Shown here one piece after another: positions 1 to 5,757 of a DNA stretch of 17,574 nt. Position 1 is the stretch's first letter; the number at the start of each line of letters is the position of its first letter. Source of the DNA: Bacteroidales bacterium (lineage in GTDB: Bacteria > Bacteroidota > Bacteroidia > Bacteroidales > Lentimicrobiaceae); assembly GCA_022837485.1 (NCBI GenBank), contig JALHHH010000058.1, positions 1 to 17,574 on the forward strand. Reading direction: 5' to 3'. The translations under genes and the position numbers were made by a program. The notes under the pieces are model-generated. The model did not search any database and was not told where the DNA came from. It saw nothing but the letters and a program-made list of their open reading frames with translations.

Positions 1-52
1 CGCCAAAATGCCCGCCGGGTTTTAGCCTTTTTTACGCAGCCGTGATTTTTTG

Positions 53-78
53 GTACTTTTTTATCAGGAAAAAAGTAC
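53..78. repeat. Perfect inverted repeat, 10-bp arms with 6-nt loop
   Basis: Arm GTACTTTTTT (53-62) and arm AAAAAAGTAC (69-78) are perfectly complementary around ATCAGG. The surrounding T- and A-rich sequence (about 1-90) resembles, from memory, a family of dispersed intergenic repeats common in Bacteroidota genomes that carry a GGTTACTTTTTT-type arm. That family assignment is inference. With no GC-rich stem it is not a classical intrinsic terminator, although the T-run on either strand could help end transcription. Confidence 0.6.
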
Positions 79-227
79 GGAAAGAAAACACAAAAACGGA
101 ATATTTCAGGATAAATCAGGGGCCTGGGTACGTACCGGGATGAATATTTTGTTGAAACAAGGTTAAGGCTGAGGTTGAGGAGAATACTTGTACGGAACAG
201 GATTTCTGTTTTTATGGGGCGCGGTAG

Positions 228-255
228 GAAGTAAGAAGTAAGAAGTAAGAAGTAG
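228..255. repeat. Heptamer tandem repeat (GAAGTAA, four copies)
   Basis: Three perfect copies of GAAGTAA (228-234, 235-241, 242-248) are followed by a fourth with one change (GAAGTAG, 249-255). The unit is 7 bp, so copy-number change would shift a reading frame, but no gene runs through it. It lies about 240 bp upstream of the rplM promoter. It is most simply an intergenic microsatellite. Confidence 0.8.
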
Positions 256-495
256 GATTTTGATTTCTTTACGGATTGAAATTATAGAACTACAGGGTCA
301 GAGGTTGAATGGTGTGATTTTTATACCTTATTATATAAATATTGTCTAATCTTTACACCAATGAACCTTGTCCTGCTGTGGGGGTCTTTGTGTGGGGTTG
401 ATATGGTGAATTCTCTGACGCACCGGGGGGAGAATAGATTCGGCTTCGTTTTCACACCGGGCAGCATCCGGATGCAATAAAATTCTGTTAATAAA

Positions 496-526
496 TTTGT
501 TAAAAGAAAATTTTCTCCTACCTTTG
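496..526 (+). promoter_or_regulatory. Bacteroidota-type promoter for the rplM operon
   Basis: A TTTG box (496-499) and a TACCTTTG box (519-526) are separated by 19 bp. This matches the known primary-sigma-factor consensus of Bacteroidota (TTTG at about -33, TAnnTTTG at about -7). Transcription should start near 531-535, just ahead of the first paired base of the leader at 538, which supports both calls. It would drive rplM-rpsI-rpsB-tsf. Confidence 0.75.
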
Positions 527-537
527 CACCCCTTTTT

Positions 538-646
538 GAAGGTAAAGTGTATCCGGGGATGGCCGTAACCAGAAGCGGAAGAAGCACTGCCTGTCGGGAA
601 GTTAGTCGTAAGTAGCTGAATCTCATGCCCGTGATAGGTTACCTTT
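538..646 (+). ncRNA. Structured 5' leader of rplM, candidate ribosomal-protein autoregulatory element
   Basis: The untranslated region folds by eye into a three-way junction. The closing helix pairs 538-545 with 639-646 (8 bp, one G-U at the end). Arm two pairs 546-549 with 585-588, then 552-555 with 576-579. Arm three pairs 590-595 with 633-638, then 596-598 with 628-630 across a 2-nt bulge, and is capped by 602-605 with 616-619. The helices abut with almost no unpaired junction bases. The element lies between the predicted transcription start and the rplM start codon (689). By analogy with other ribosomal-protein leaders, it may bind excess L13 or another operon product and repress translation. 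I recall that an L13 leader class has been proposed for Bacteroidia, but I could not confirm that this one matches it. Confidence 0.6.
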
Positions 647-688
647 GCGGCTTGTCTTATTGTTTTTCATCAATAATTCAACAAACAA

Positions 689-1144
689 ATGAACACATTA
701 AGTTATAAAACTTTGTCGGCCACTCCCGATAACATTCAGAAGAATTGGGTGTTGGTTGACGCGGAAGGCCAGACCCTGGGCCGTTTTGCGAGCAAAGTTG
801 CCAACATTCTGAGGGGTAAATACAAGACCAATTTCACCCCCAACCTGGATTGCGGCGACTATGTTATCGTTATCAACGCAGAGAAGATCAGGCTCACGGG
901 CAAGAAACTCACGGATAAGGTTTATGTTCGTCACACCGGTTACCCGGGCGGTCAGCGTTTTACTACTCCCTGGGAGATGATGCAAAAATTTCCCGAGCGT
1001 GTGATTGAACATGCCGTCAGAGGTATGCTTCCCAGCAACAAGCTTGGCGATGCCATCTACCGTAACCTTAAGGTGTATGTTGGACCGGAGCATCCGCACC
1101 AGGCACAGCAACCCCAATTGATTAACCTTAATTCAATCAAATAA
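689..1144 (+). CDS. rplM: 50S ribosomal protein L13 (uL13)
   Basis: Encodes uL13, an early-assembling large-subunit protein that binds 23S rRNA. The 151-residue product has the family's usual length. It shows the N-terminal WVLVDAEGQTLGRFAS block (about residues 20-35), the GKYKTNFTP/DCGDYVIVINA segment (about 44-66) and the HTGYPGG and AVRGMLPSNKLG segments (about 82-118). The ATG at 689 is preceded by an A-rich stretch (CAACAAACAA) and no Shine-Dalgarno sequence, as is usual in Bacteroidota. It is the first gene of the operon, two bases ahead of rpsI, and follows the promoter at 496-526 and the leader at 538-646. Confidence 0.98.
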   Translation: MNTLSYKTLSATPDNIQKNWVLVDAEGQTLGRFASKVANILRGKYKTNFTPNLDCGDYVIVINAEKIRLTGKKLTDKVYVRHTGYPGGQRFTTPWEMMQKFPERVIEHAVRGMLPSNKLGDAIYRNLKVYVGPEHPHQAQQPQLINLNSIK

Positions 1145-1146
1145 CC

Positions 1147-1533
1147 ATGGAAGTGATTAATACCTCTGGCAGGCGTAAAACTGCCATAGCCCGAGTCTAT
1201 CTGAAAGAAGGTAATGGTTCGATTACAATCAACGGAAGGGACTATAAGGAATATTTCCCCACCGGAACCCTTCAGTATGTAGTTACCCAGTCACTCTCAG
1301 TTGCCGACGCAATTGGCAAATACGATATCCAGGCCAATCTCGACGGCGGTGGTATCAACGGACAGGCTGAAGCCCTCCGTCTTGCCATTTCAAAAGCTCT
1401 TGTTGAACTTAACCCCGAGCTGCGTCCCCCGCTCAAGGCTAAAGGTCTTATGCGCAGGGATCCCCGCATGGTTGAGCGTAAAAAACCGGGACAGAAGAAA
1501 GCCCGTAAAAAATTCCAGTTCAGCAAGCGCTAA
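1147..1533 (+). CDS. rpsI: 30S ribosomal protein S9 (uS9)
   Basis: Encodes uS9 of the small-subunit head, whose C-terminal tail reaches towards the P-site tRNA. The 128-residue protein has the family's GRRKTAIARVYL opening (residues 8-19), a GGGINGQAEALRLAISKAL segment and the basic C-terminus rich in KKPG, KKARKKFQFSKR. The terminal Lys-Arg pair is conserved in the family. The ATG follows the rplM stop by two bases, the common rplM-rpsI pairing that suggests coupled translation. Confidence 0.98.
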   Translation: MEVINTSGRRKTAIARVYLKEGNGSITINGRDYKEYFPTGTLQYVVTQSLSVADAIGKYDIQANLDGGGINGQAEALRLAISKALVELNPELRPPLKAKGLMRRDPRMVERKKPGQKKARKKFQFSKR

Positions 1534-1560
1534 CCGAATATGGTGTTTAGTATCTAAATT

Positions 1561-1609
1561 GCCGGGACCTCTGACCCTTACGGCCGCAGCCTGAGCAGAG
1601 CTACCCGGT
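1561..1609 (+). ncRNA. Hairpin in the rpsI-rpsB gap, candidate rpsB leader
   Basis: The 118-bp gap before rpsB contains a nested hairpin. Bases 1562-1566 (CCGGG) pair with 1604-1608 (CCCGG), extended by a G-U pair 1561-1609. Bases 1569-1573 (CUCUG) pair with 1596-1600 (CAGAG), and 1582-1584 (GGC) with 1589-1591 (GCC). A small internal loop separates the first two helices. The 3' side is not followed by a clean T-run, so it is unlikely to be a strong terminator. It could be an S2-responsive leader or an RNA-processing site between the two gene pairs. The structure is seen in the sequence; the role is inference. Confidence 0.45.
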
Positions 1610-1651
1610 GATTGATTTTCACAGAATGTAAACAAAAAACAAAAATTTTAA

Positions 1652-2548
1652 ATGGCAAGAACAACTTTTGAAGAATTGCTGGATGCCGGTTCACACTTCG
1701 GGCACCTCAAACGCAAATGGAATCCCAATATGGCTCCTTATATTTTTATGGAGCGTAACGGTATCCACATCATCGACCTTTACAAAACCATAGCAAAAAT
1801 CGACGAAGCTGCTGCAGCAATGAAGCAGATCACCAAGTCGGGAAAGAAAGTGCTTTTCGTAGCAACCAAAAAGCAGGCAAAGGAAATCGTAGCCGAGCAG
1901 GTGAAACCGGCCGGAATGCCTTACGTTACCGAGCGCTGGCCCGGTGGTATGCTCACCAATTTCGCTACCATCCGCAAAGCCGTCCGCAAGATGTCGTCGA
2001 TCGATAAGCTGATGACCAGCCCCAGCTTCGAGAATATTTCGAAGCGCGAACGCCTGCAAATTGCCCGTGAACGTGCCAAACTCGAGAAGAACCTCGGTTC
2101 CATCGCCGACCTCAGCCGCCTTCCTGCTGCCCTTTTCGTGGTGGATATCGTAAAAGAACACATCGCCATCGCCGAAGCACGCAAACTCAACATCCCTACA
2201 TTCGCGATTGTTGATACCAACTCGGATCCCAATCTTGTTGACTTCCCCATCCCTGCCAACGACGACGCCTCAAAATCCATTTCACTGATCATCGGTAAGA
2301 TGGTACAGGCCATCGAAGAAGGCCTTATGGAACGTAAAATCGACCGCGATAAGCGCGATGATGAGCGTGAAGAAGCTCTGGCTTCCGGTATGGATCGTGA
2401 TTTCGACCTCGACGAGGACGAAGATGACGATGCCGTTGGCGGAACACAGCGTCTGCGCACCAAACCCGCCGGAGGCGACGAGGAAGCTCCCGCCCGCAAG
2501 CCCGGAACCCGCAAACCCCTGGGTCGTAAACCCGCTCCCCGCAAATAA
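1652..2548 (+). CDS. rpsB: 30S ribosomal protein S2 (uS2) with long charged C-terminal tail
   Basis: Encodes uS2 of the 30S subunit. The family hallmarks are present: an N-terminal DAGSHFGHLKRKWNPNMAPY block (residues 11-30), NGIHIIDL (36-43), the ERWPGGMLTNF block (94-104) and the IPTFAIVDTNSDP block (181-193). At 298 residues it is longer than the E. coli protein (about 241). The extra length is a C-terminal tail from about residue 228: first charged and mixed, then acidic (249-260, Asp/Glu-rich), then basic with spaced Arg-Lys-Pro triplets (282-298). The tail looks disordered. The start follows an A/T-rich stretch without a Shine-Dalgarno sequence. tsf follows after 28 bp, the usual rpsB-tsf pairing. 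Confidence 0.98.
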   Translation: MARTTFEELLDAGSHFGHLKRKWNPNMAPYIFMERNGIHIIDLYKTIAKIDEAAAAMKQITKSGKKVLFVATKKQAKEIVAEQVKPAGMPYVTERWPGGMLTNFATIRKAVRKMSSIDKLMTSPSFENISKRERLQIARERAKLEKNLGSIADLSRLPAALFVVDIVKEHIAIAEARKLNIPTFAIVDTNSDPNLVDFPIPANDDASKSISLIIGKMVQAIEEGLMERKIDRDKRDDEREEALASGMDRDFDLDEDEDDDAVGGTQRLRTKPAGGDEEAPARKPGTRKPLGRKPAPRK

Positions 2549-2576
2549 TTTGTTCAACTTATAACCGATACTACAA

Positions 2577-3413
2577 ATGGTAAATATAACTGCCGCCGAC
2601 GTTAACAAACTGCGCCAGATGACCGGCGCCGGTATGATGGACTGTAAAAAGGCCCTTCAGGAAAACGACGGAGACTTCGAAAAAGCAATCGACTATCTGC
2701 GCAAGAAAGGCCAGAAACTGGCAACCAAGCGCGCCGATAAAGATGCAAACGAAGGTATTGTCCTCGCCCGCACCAATGAGGCAAAAGACTTTGCCGCCAT
2801 CTTTATGCTCAACTGCGAAACCGATTTCGTTGCCAAAAACGACGAGTTCGTTAATTTCTCCAACACTCTGATGGCAAAAGCCATCGAAATGCAGCCTTCA
2901 ACCATCGAAGAGTTTAAAGCTCTCGACATTAACGGCCGCAACGTAGAAGAGAATATTACCGAAATGGTTGGTAAAACCGGAGAAAAAATGGAACTCGCTC
3001 ACTTCGAAGTTATCCGTGCAGCTCGCGTATTCGCATACAACCACCCCGGCAACCGCCTGGCAACCATCCTCGGCTTCAATACAACAGAAGGTGAGACCAT
3101 CGATCAGGCTGGTCACGAAGTGGCTATGCAAATCGCTGCCATGGCTCCCGTAGCCGTTGATAAGGACGACGTACCCGCCGAAACCATTAACCGCGAGCTG
3201 GAGATTGGCAAGGAACAGGCACGCCTCGAAGGCAAACCCGAAGAAATGCTGGAGAAAATTGCCCTGGGCAAACTCAACAAGTTCTACAAGGAAAATACCC
3301 TTCTTAACCAGGAATTCGTTCGCGACAGCAAGCTTTCCGTTGGCGAATACCTCAAAAAGATCAATAAAGACCTCACCGTTACCTCATTCAAACGGTTTAT
3401 GCTCGGCGCTTAA
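2577..3413 (+). CDS. tsf: Elongation factor Ts
   Basis: Encodes EF-Ts, the nucleotide-exchange factor that releases GDP from EF-Tu in the cytoplasm. The 278-residue protein has the N-terminal UBA-like module with the TGAGMMDCKKAL signature (residues 16-27) and the core-domain TDFVAKN motif (82-88), whose Asp-Phe pair inserts near the EF-Tu magnesium site in the family. The length is normal. The start at 2577 matches the family N-terminus (ITAADVNKLRQMTGAGMMDCK). It is the last gene of the operon and is followed by an intrinsic terminator 24 bp after the stop. Confidence 0.98.
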   Translation: MVNITAADVNKLRQMTGAGMMDCKKALQENDGDFEKAIDYLRKKGQKLATKRADKDANEGIVLARTNEAKDFAAIFMLNCETDFVAKNDEFVNFSNTLMAKAIEMQPSTIEEFKALDINGRNVEENITEMVGKTGEKMELAHFEVIRAARVFAYNHPGNRLATILGFNTTEGETIDQAGHEVAMQIAAMAPVAVDKDDVPAETINRELEIGKEQARLEGKPEEMLEKIALGKLNKFYKENTLLNQEFVRDSKLSVGEYLKKINKDLTVTSFKRFMLGA

Positions 3414-3437
3414 TTTGCCGTCACTTCAAATAATTAA

Positions 3438-3465
3438 AGCCATCCGGTCCGGGTGGCTTTTTTTT
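3438..3465 (+). terminator. Intrinsic terminator after tsf
   Basis: A 9-bp stem (3438-3446 with 3450-3458, one G-U pair) closes a 3-nt loop and runs into eight T residues (3458-3465). It lies just after the tsf stop and should end the rplM-rpsI-rpsB-tsf transcript. Confidence 0.9.
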
Positions 3466-3550
3466 ATTAGGTTGAGATTATAGGTTAGGTAAAAGAAACC
3501 GGTACAGTACGGTAAGAAACCCTCAGGTCTTCATAGCAATAATGAGGCAT

Positions 3551-3582
3551 AAAAAAAAGGCCGGCATCCTGCGATGCCGGCC
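3551..3582 (-). terminator. Intrinsic terminator of the dcw cluster
   Basis: Read on the minus strand, a perfect 10-bp GC-rich stem (3573-3582 with 3559-3568) closes a 4-nt loop and is followed by eight T residues (complement of the A-run 3551-3558). It sits 20 bp past the stop of the yqeY-like gene and should end the division/cell-wall transcript. With the terminator at 3438-3465 it insulates the two converging operons. Confidence 0.92.
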
Positions 3583-3602
3583 GTATCCTGGTTGGGTTAG
3601 TT

Positions 3603-4052
3603 TTATGAGTTCAACAGTTCCTTTACCAGAGAGGCTATGGTTTTATTATCGGCTTTGCCGGCAAGACGGGCAGAAGCTTCTGCCATTACTTTGCCCATAT
3701 CTTTGATGCCCGTTGCGCCCGTTTCAGCGATGACAGTCTGTATAAGCTGTTTCAGCTCTTCAGCTCCCAACTGCTGAGGCAGGTAAGCGGAGATTACATC
3801 GGCCTGAAAGGTTTCCGTGCCGGCCAGATCTTTGCGGTTTTGTCCCTCATAGATGGCGGCCGTTTCGCGGCGTTGCTTCACCAGTTTCTGCAGAATGCGG
3901 ATCTCCTTTTCTTCGGTAACTTCGCCTCCTCCTTCGCTGGTCATTTCGAGCAGAAGCGCCGACTTCACAGCGCGCAGCGCCTCCAGCTTCTCTTTTTCAC
4001 GGGCAAGCATCGCCTTTTTGATATCGTTGTTTATTTGATCGGTCAGACTCAT
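3603..4052 (-). CDS. GatB/YqeY domain protein
   Basis: A 149-residue single-domain protein of the GatB/YqeY family, related to the C-terminal tRNA-binding region of the amidotransferase subunit GatB. Its cellular role is poorly defined. Family features are the helical N-terminus (IKKAMLAREKEKLEALRAVKSALL, about residues 11-34), the ILQKLVKQRRE block, the EADVISAYLPQQL-like segment (FQADVISAYLPQQL, about 83-96) and the MGKVMAEA region. The C-terminal half resembles the tail of GatB. The start lies two bases past the ftsZ stop, so it is probably translated with ftsZ. It is the last gene before the terminator at 3551-3582. Placement after ftsZ is, from memory, common in Bacteroidota. No other GatB domains are present, so it is not the amidotransferase itself. 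Confidence 0.9.
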   Translation of the reverse strand: MSLTDQINNDIKKAMLAREKEKLEALRAVKSALLLEMTSEGGGEVTEEKEIRILQKLVKQRRETAAIYEGQNRKDLAGTETFQADVISAYLPQQLGAEELKQLIQTVIAETGATGIKDMGKVMAEASARLAGKADNKTIASLVKELLNS

Positions 4053-4054
4053 GA

Positions 4055-5671
4055 CTAGTCAACGTTATCGTGAAGAAACGAATTGTTTTGCCGTATTTCA
4101 ACCGGATTGTTATCGGTTTTGAAGAGGGTGTAGCGCGATACTTCGGATGCTTCCGATGACGGGGTTTCGCGAAGTTCGACGTTCCGGCGCAGATAGGCGG
4201 GCTGATGCTCCATTTCTGCCAGTCCTTCCGGGGATGTTATCTTAATGCTTATTTCCTTCAGCCGGGCATACCGGGCATTGGCGAGCTCTTCCTGACGTTT
4301 TACCGCTTCCTCGTCTTCGGTATTCTCGGGCTGGTCGTTGCGGAAAGAACGTAAAAAATCGAATCCGGGTTCTTTTTCGCGTGCCGGTTTCGCCGGGGCA
4401 GCTATAAAAGTTTCGGGTTGTTTTTCAGGAGTTGCGGGTTTGTTTTCTCCGGTTGTTTTTGTACCGATTTCGAAGGTGAAGGTACGCTGTGGTTCTTGTT
4501 GCACGGTGCTTTCGGCCGGTTTCGGAGGAGCTGCCGGTTTAACTTCGGGTTCGGCTTCGGGTTCGGCTTTTTTATTGATGAGGGTTATCTCTTCGAGTTG
4601 TGCCGGAGGCGCTTTGGCAGGTTCATTTGCCGGCGCTTTTGCGGAAGGCATCTCCTGATCGAGGGGATAGACAATTACACTGCTGCGATCTGCTTCTTTC
4701 TGCTGCTTGTTTTTCGAGTCGAATCCTGTAGCAATCAGGGTGATGCTGATCTTATTGCCAAGCGATTCATCGGTTCCGTTGCCCCAGATGATGTCGGCGC
4801 TTGAGCCGGCTTCGTGCTGTATGTAGTCGGTAATCTCCATGACTTCGTCGAGGGTGATCTCTTCGCTGCCTGAGGCGATGTAAAGCAGGATGTTGCTGGC
4901 ACCGCGAATGTTGGCATCGTCGAGCAGGGGAGAAGCCATGGCCATTTGCACGGCTTCGAGTGAGCGGTTTTCTCCTTCGGCAATTCCGGAGCCCATGATG
5001 GCTTTACCGCTCTCTTTCATTACAGTTTTAACATCTTCAAAGTCAACGTTGATGTACCCCGTAACGGTGATTATTTCGGCAATACCACGGGCTGCAACGG
5101 TCAGGATATTATCGGCTTTGCTGAAGGCTTCCGACAGTTTGAGGTCGCCTTCGAGTTCGCGAAGTTTGTCGTTACAAATTATAAGCAAAGTGTCAACCGA
5201 TTTGCGAAGTTCTTCAACTCCGGCCATGGCCTGCTGGGCACGCTTGCGACCTTCAAACGAGAAGGGGATGGTAATGATACCTACCGTAAGAATGCCAAGT
5301 TCCTTTGCCAGGGCAGCAATCACGGGTGCAGCACCTGTTCCGGTTCCACCACCCATACCGGCGGTGATAAATACCATCTTGGTGTTGGTCTCCAATATTT
5401 TACGTATATCCTCGATGTTCTCGTGGGCAGCTTCCCTTCCAACCTGGGGAATAGCACCGGCTCCGAGTCCTTTGGTTCCCAACTGTATTTTGAGTGGTAC
5501 CGGAGAAGTGTCGAGTGCCTGGCAATCGGTGTTGCAGATCATAAAGTCTACCCCGCGAATACCCTGCTTAAACATGTGGGTTACGGCGTTGCTGCCGCCT
5601 CCTCCAACTCCGATAACTTTGATGATAGATGACTGATTTTTCGGCAAATCGAATTTGAGCATATCTGGCAT
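4055..5671 (-). CDS. ftsZ: Cell division protein FtsZ
   Basis: Tubulin-like GTPase that polymerises into the cytoplasmic Z-ring. Visible motifs are GGGGSNA (residues 23-29), the tubulin signature GGGTGTG (107-113) and the T7 synergy loop with Asn208, Asp210 and Asp213. The globular core ends near residue 320. A long linker rich in Pro, Ala, Glu and Lys follows (about 335-460). The C-terminal part has the PAYLRR segment (491-496), which resembles the conserved peptide that binds FtsA, but 42 more residues follow, ending NSFLHDNVD. At 538 residues it is much longer than E. coli FtsZ (383). The start at 5671 is supported by AGGAG nine bases upstream; a second ATG at codon 4 is the alternative. 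ftsA lies 86 bp upstream. Confidence 0.98.
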   Translation of the reverse strand: MPDMLKFDLPKNQSSIIKVIGVGGGGSNAVTHMFKQGIRGVDFMICNTDCQALDTSPVPLKIQLGTKGLGAGAIPQVGREAAHENIEDIRKILETNTKMVFITAGMGGGTGTGAAPVIAALAKELGILTVGIITIPFSFEGRKRAQQAMAGVEELRKSVDTLLIICNDKLRELEGDLKLSEAFSKADNILTVAARGIAEIITVTGYINVDFEDVKTVMKESGKAIMGSGIAEGENRSLEAVQMAMASPLLDDANIRGASNILLYIASGSEEITLDEVMEITDYIQHEAGSSADIIWGNGTDESLGNKISITLIATGFDSKNKQQKEADRSSVIVYPLDQEMPSAKAPANEPAKAPPAQLEEITLINKKAEPEAEPEVKPAAPPKPAESTVQQEPQRTFTFEIGTKTTGENKPATPEKQPETFIAAPAKPAREKEPGFDFLRSFRNDQPENTEDEEAVKRQEELANARYARLKEISIKITSPEGLAEMEHQPAYLRRNVELRETPSSEASEVSRYTLFKTDNNPVEIRQNNSFLHDNVD

Positions 5672-5680
5672 GGTTTGGAT

Positions 5681-5685
5681 CTCCT
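5681..5685 (-). promoter_or_regulatory. Shine-Dalgarno-like site before ftsZ
   Basis: The minus strand reads AGGAG nine bases ahead of the ftsZ ATG. It is the best match to the anti-Shine-Dalgarno sequence among the starts in this window; rplM, rpsB, tsf, murC, ftsA and yqeY lack one. Bacteroidota rarely rely on this pairing, so the site stands out. It also favours the first ATG over the one at codon 4. Confidence 0.55.
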
Positions 5686-5736
5686 AAATTAAGTGAATAA
5701 AAAGTGTCAGACTATATGGAAAATGCTGATTTTATC

Positions 5737-5751
5737 AACAGTTACACTGTT
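5737..5751. repeat. Small palindrome in the ftsA-ftsZ gap
   Basis: AACAGT (5737-5742) and ACTGTT (5746-5751) form perfect 6-bp arms around a 3-nt spacer, just after the ftsA stop. No T-run follows on the minus strand, so it is not a terminator. It could be a weak mRNA hairpin, a protein-binding site or chance. Confidence 0.35.
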
Positions 5752-5757
5752 AATATC

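Larger units (their letters stand above)
1..518. other. Gene-free region upstream of the rplM operon
   Basis: I find no credible gene here. The only open frame of note is a minus-strand frame of about 100 codons (321-626) that runs across the rplM promoter and leader and resembles no family. The stretch is AT-rich and holds the inverted repeat at 53-78, a perfect 10-bp palindrome GGTACGTACC at 127-136, the heptamer repeat at 228-255 and the start of the rplM promoter. No neighbouring gene on the left is visible, so the window begins inside or beside an intergenic spacer. Confidence 0.6.

Noticed and set aside
127..136. Palindrome GGTACGTACC as an operator
   Set aside because: It is a single 10-bp palindrome about 370 bp upstream of the promoter, with no second copy or associated regulator gene. 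It could be chance.
321..626. Minus-strand open frame of 101 codons
   Set aside because: It crosses the rplM promoter and the structured leader, has no family resemblance and no sensible context. It is best read as a chance frame.
640..647. TACCTTTG as a second rplM promoter
   Set aside because: There is no TTTG or TTG box at the right distance upstream, and the bases form the 3' strand of the leader's closing helix.
698..1117. Minus-strand open frame antisense to rplM
   Set aside because: It lies entirely within rplM on the opposite strand and has no recognisable motif.
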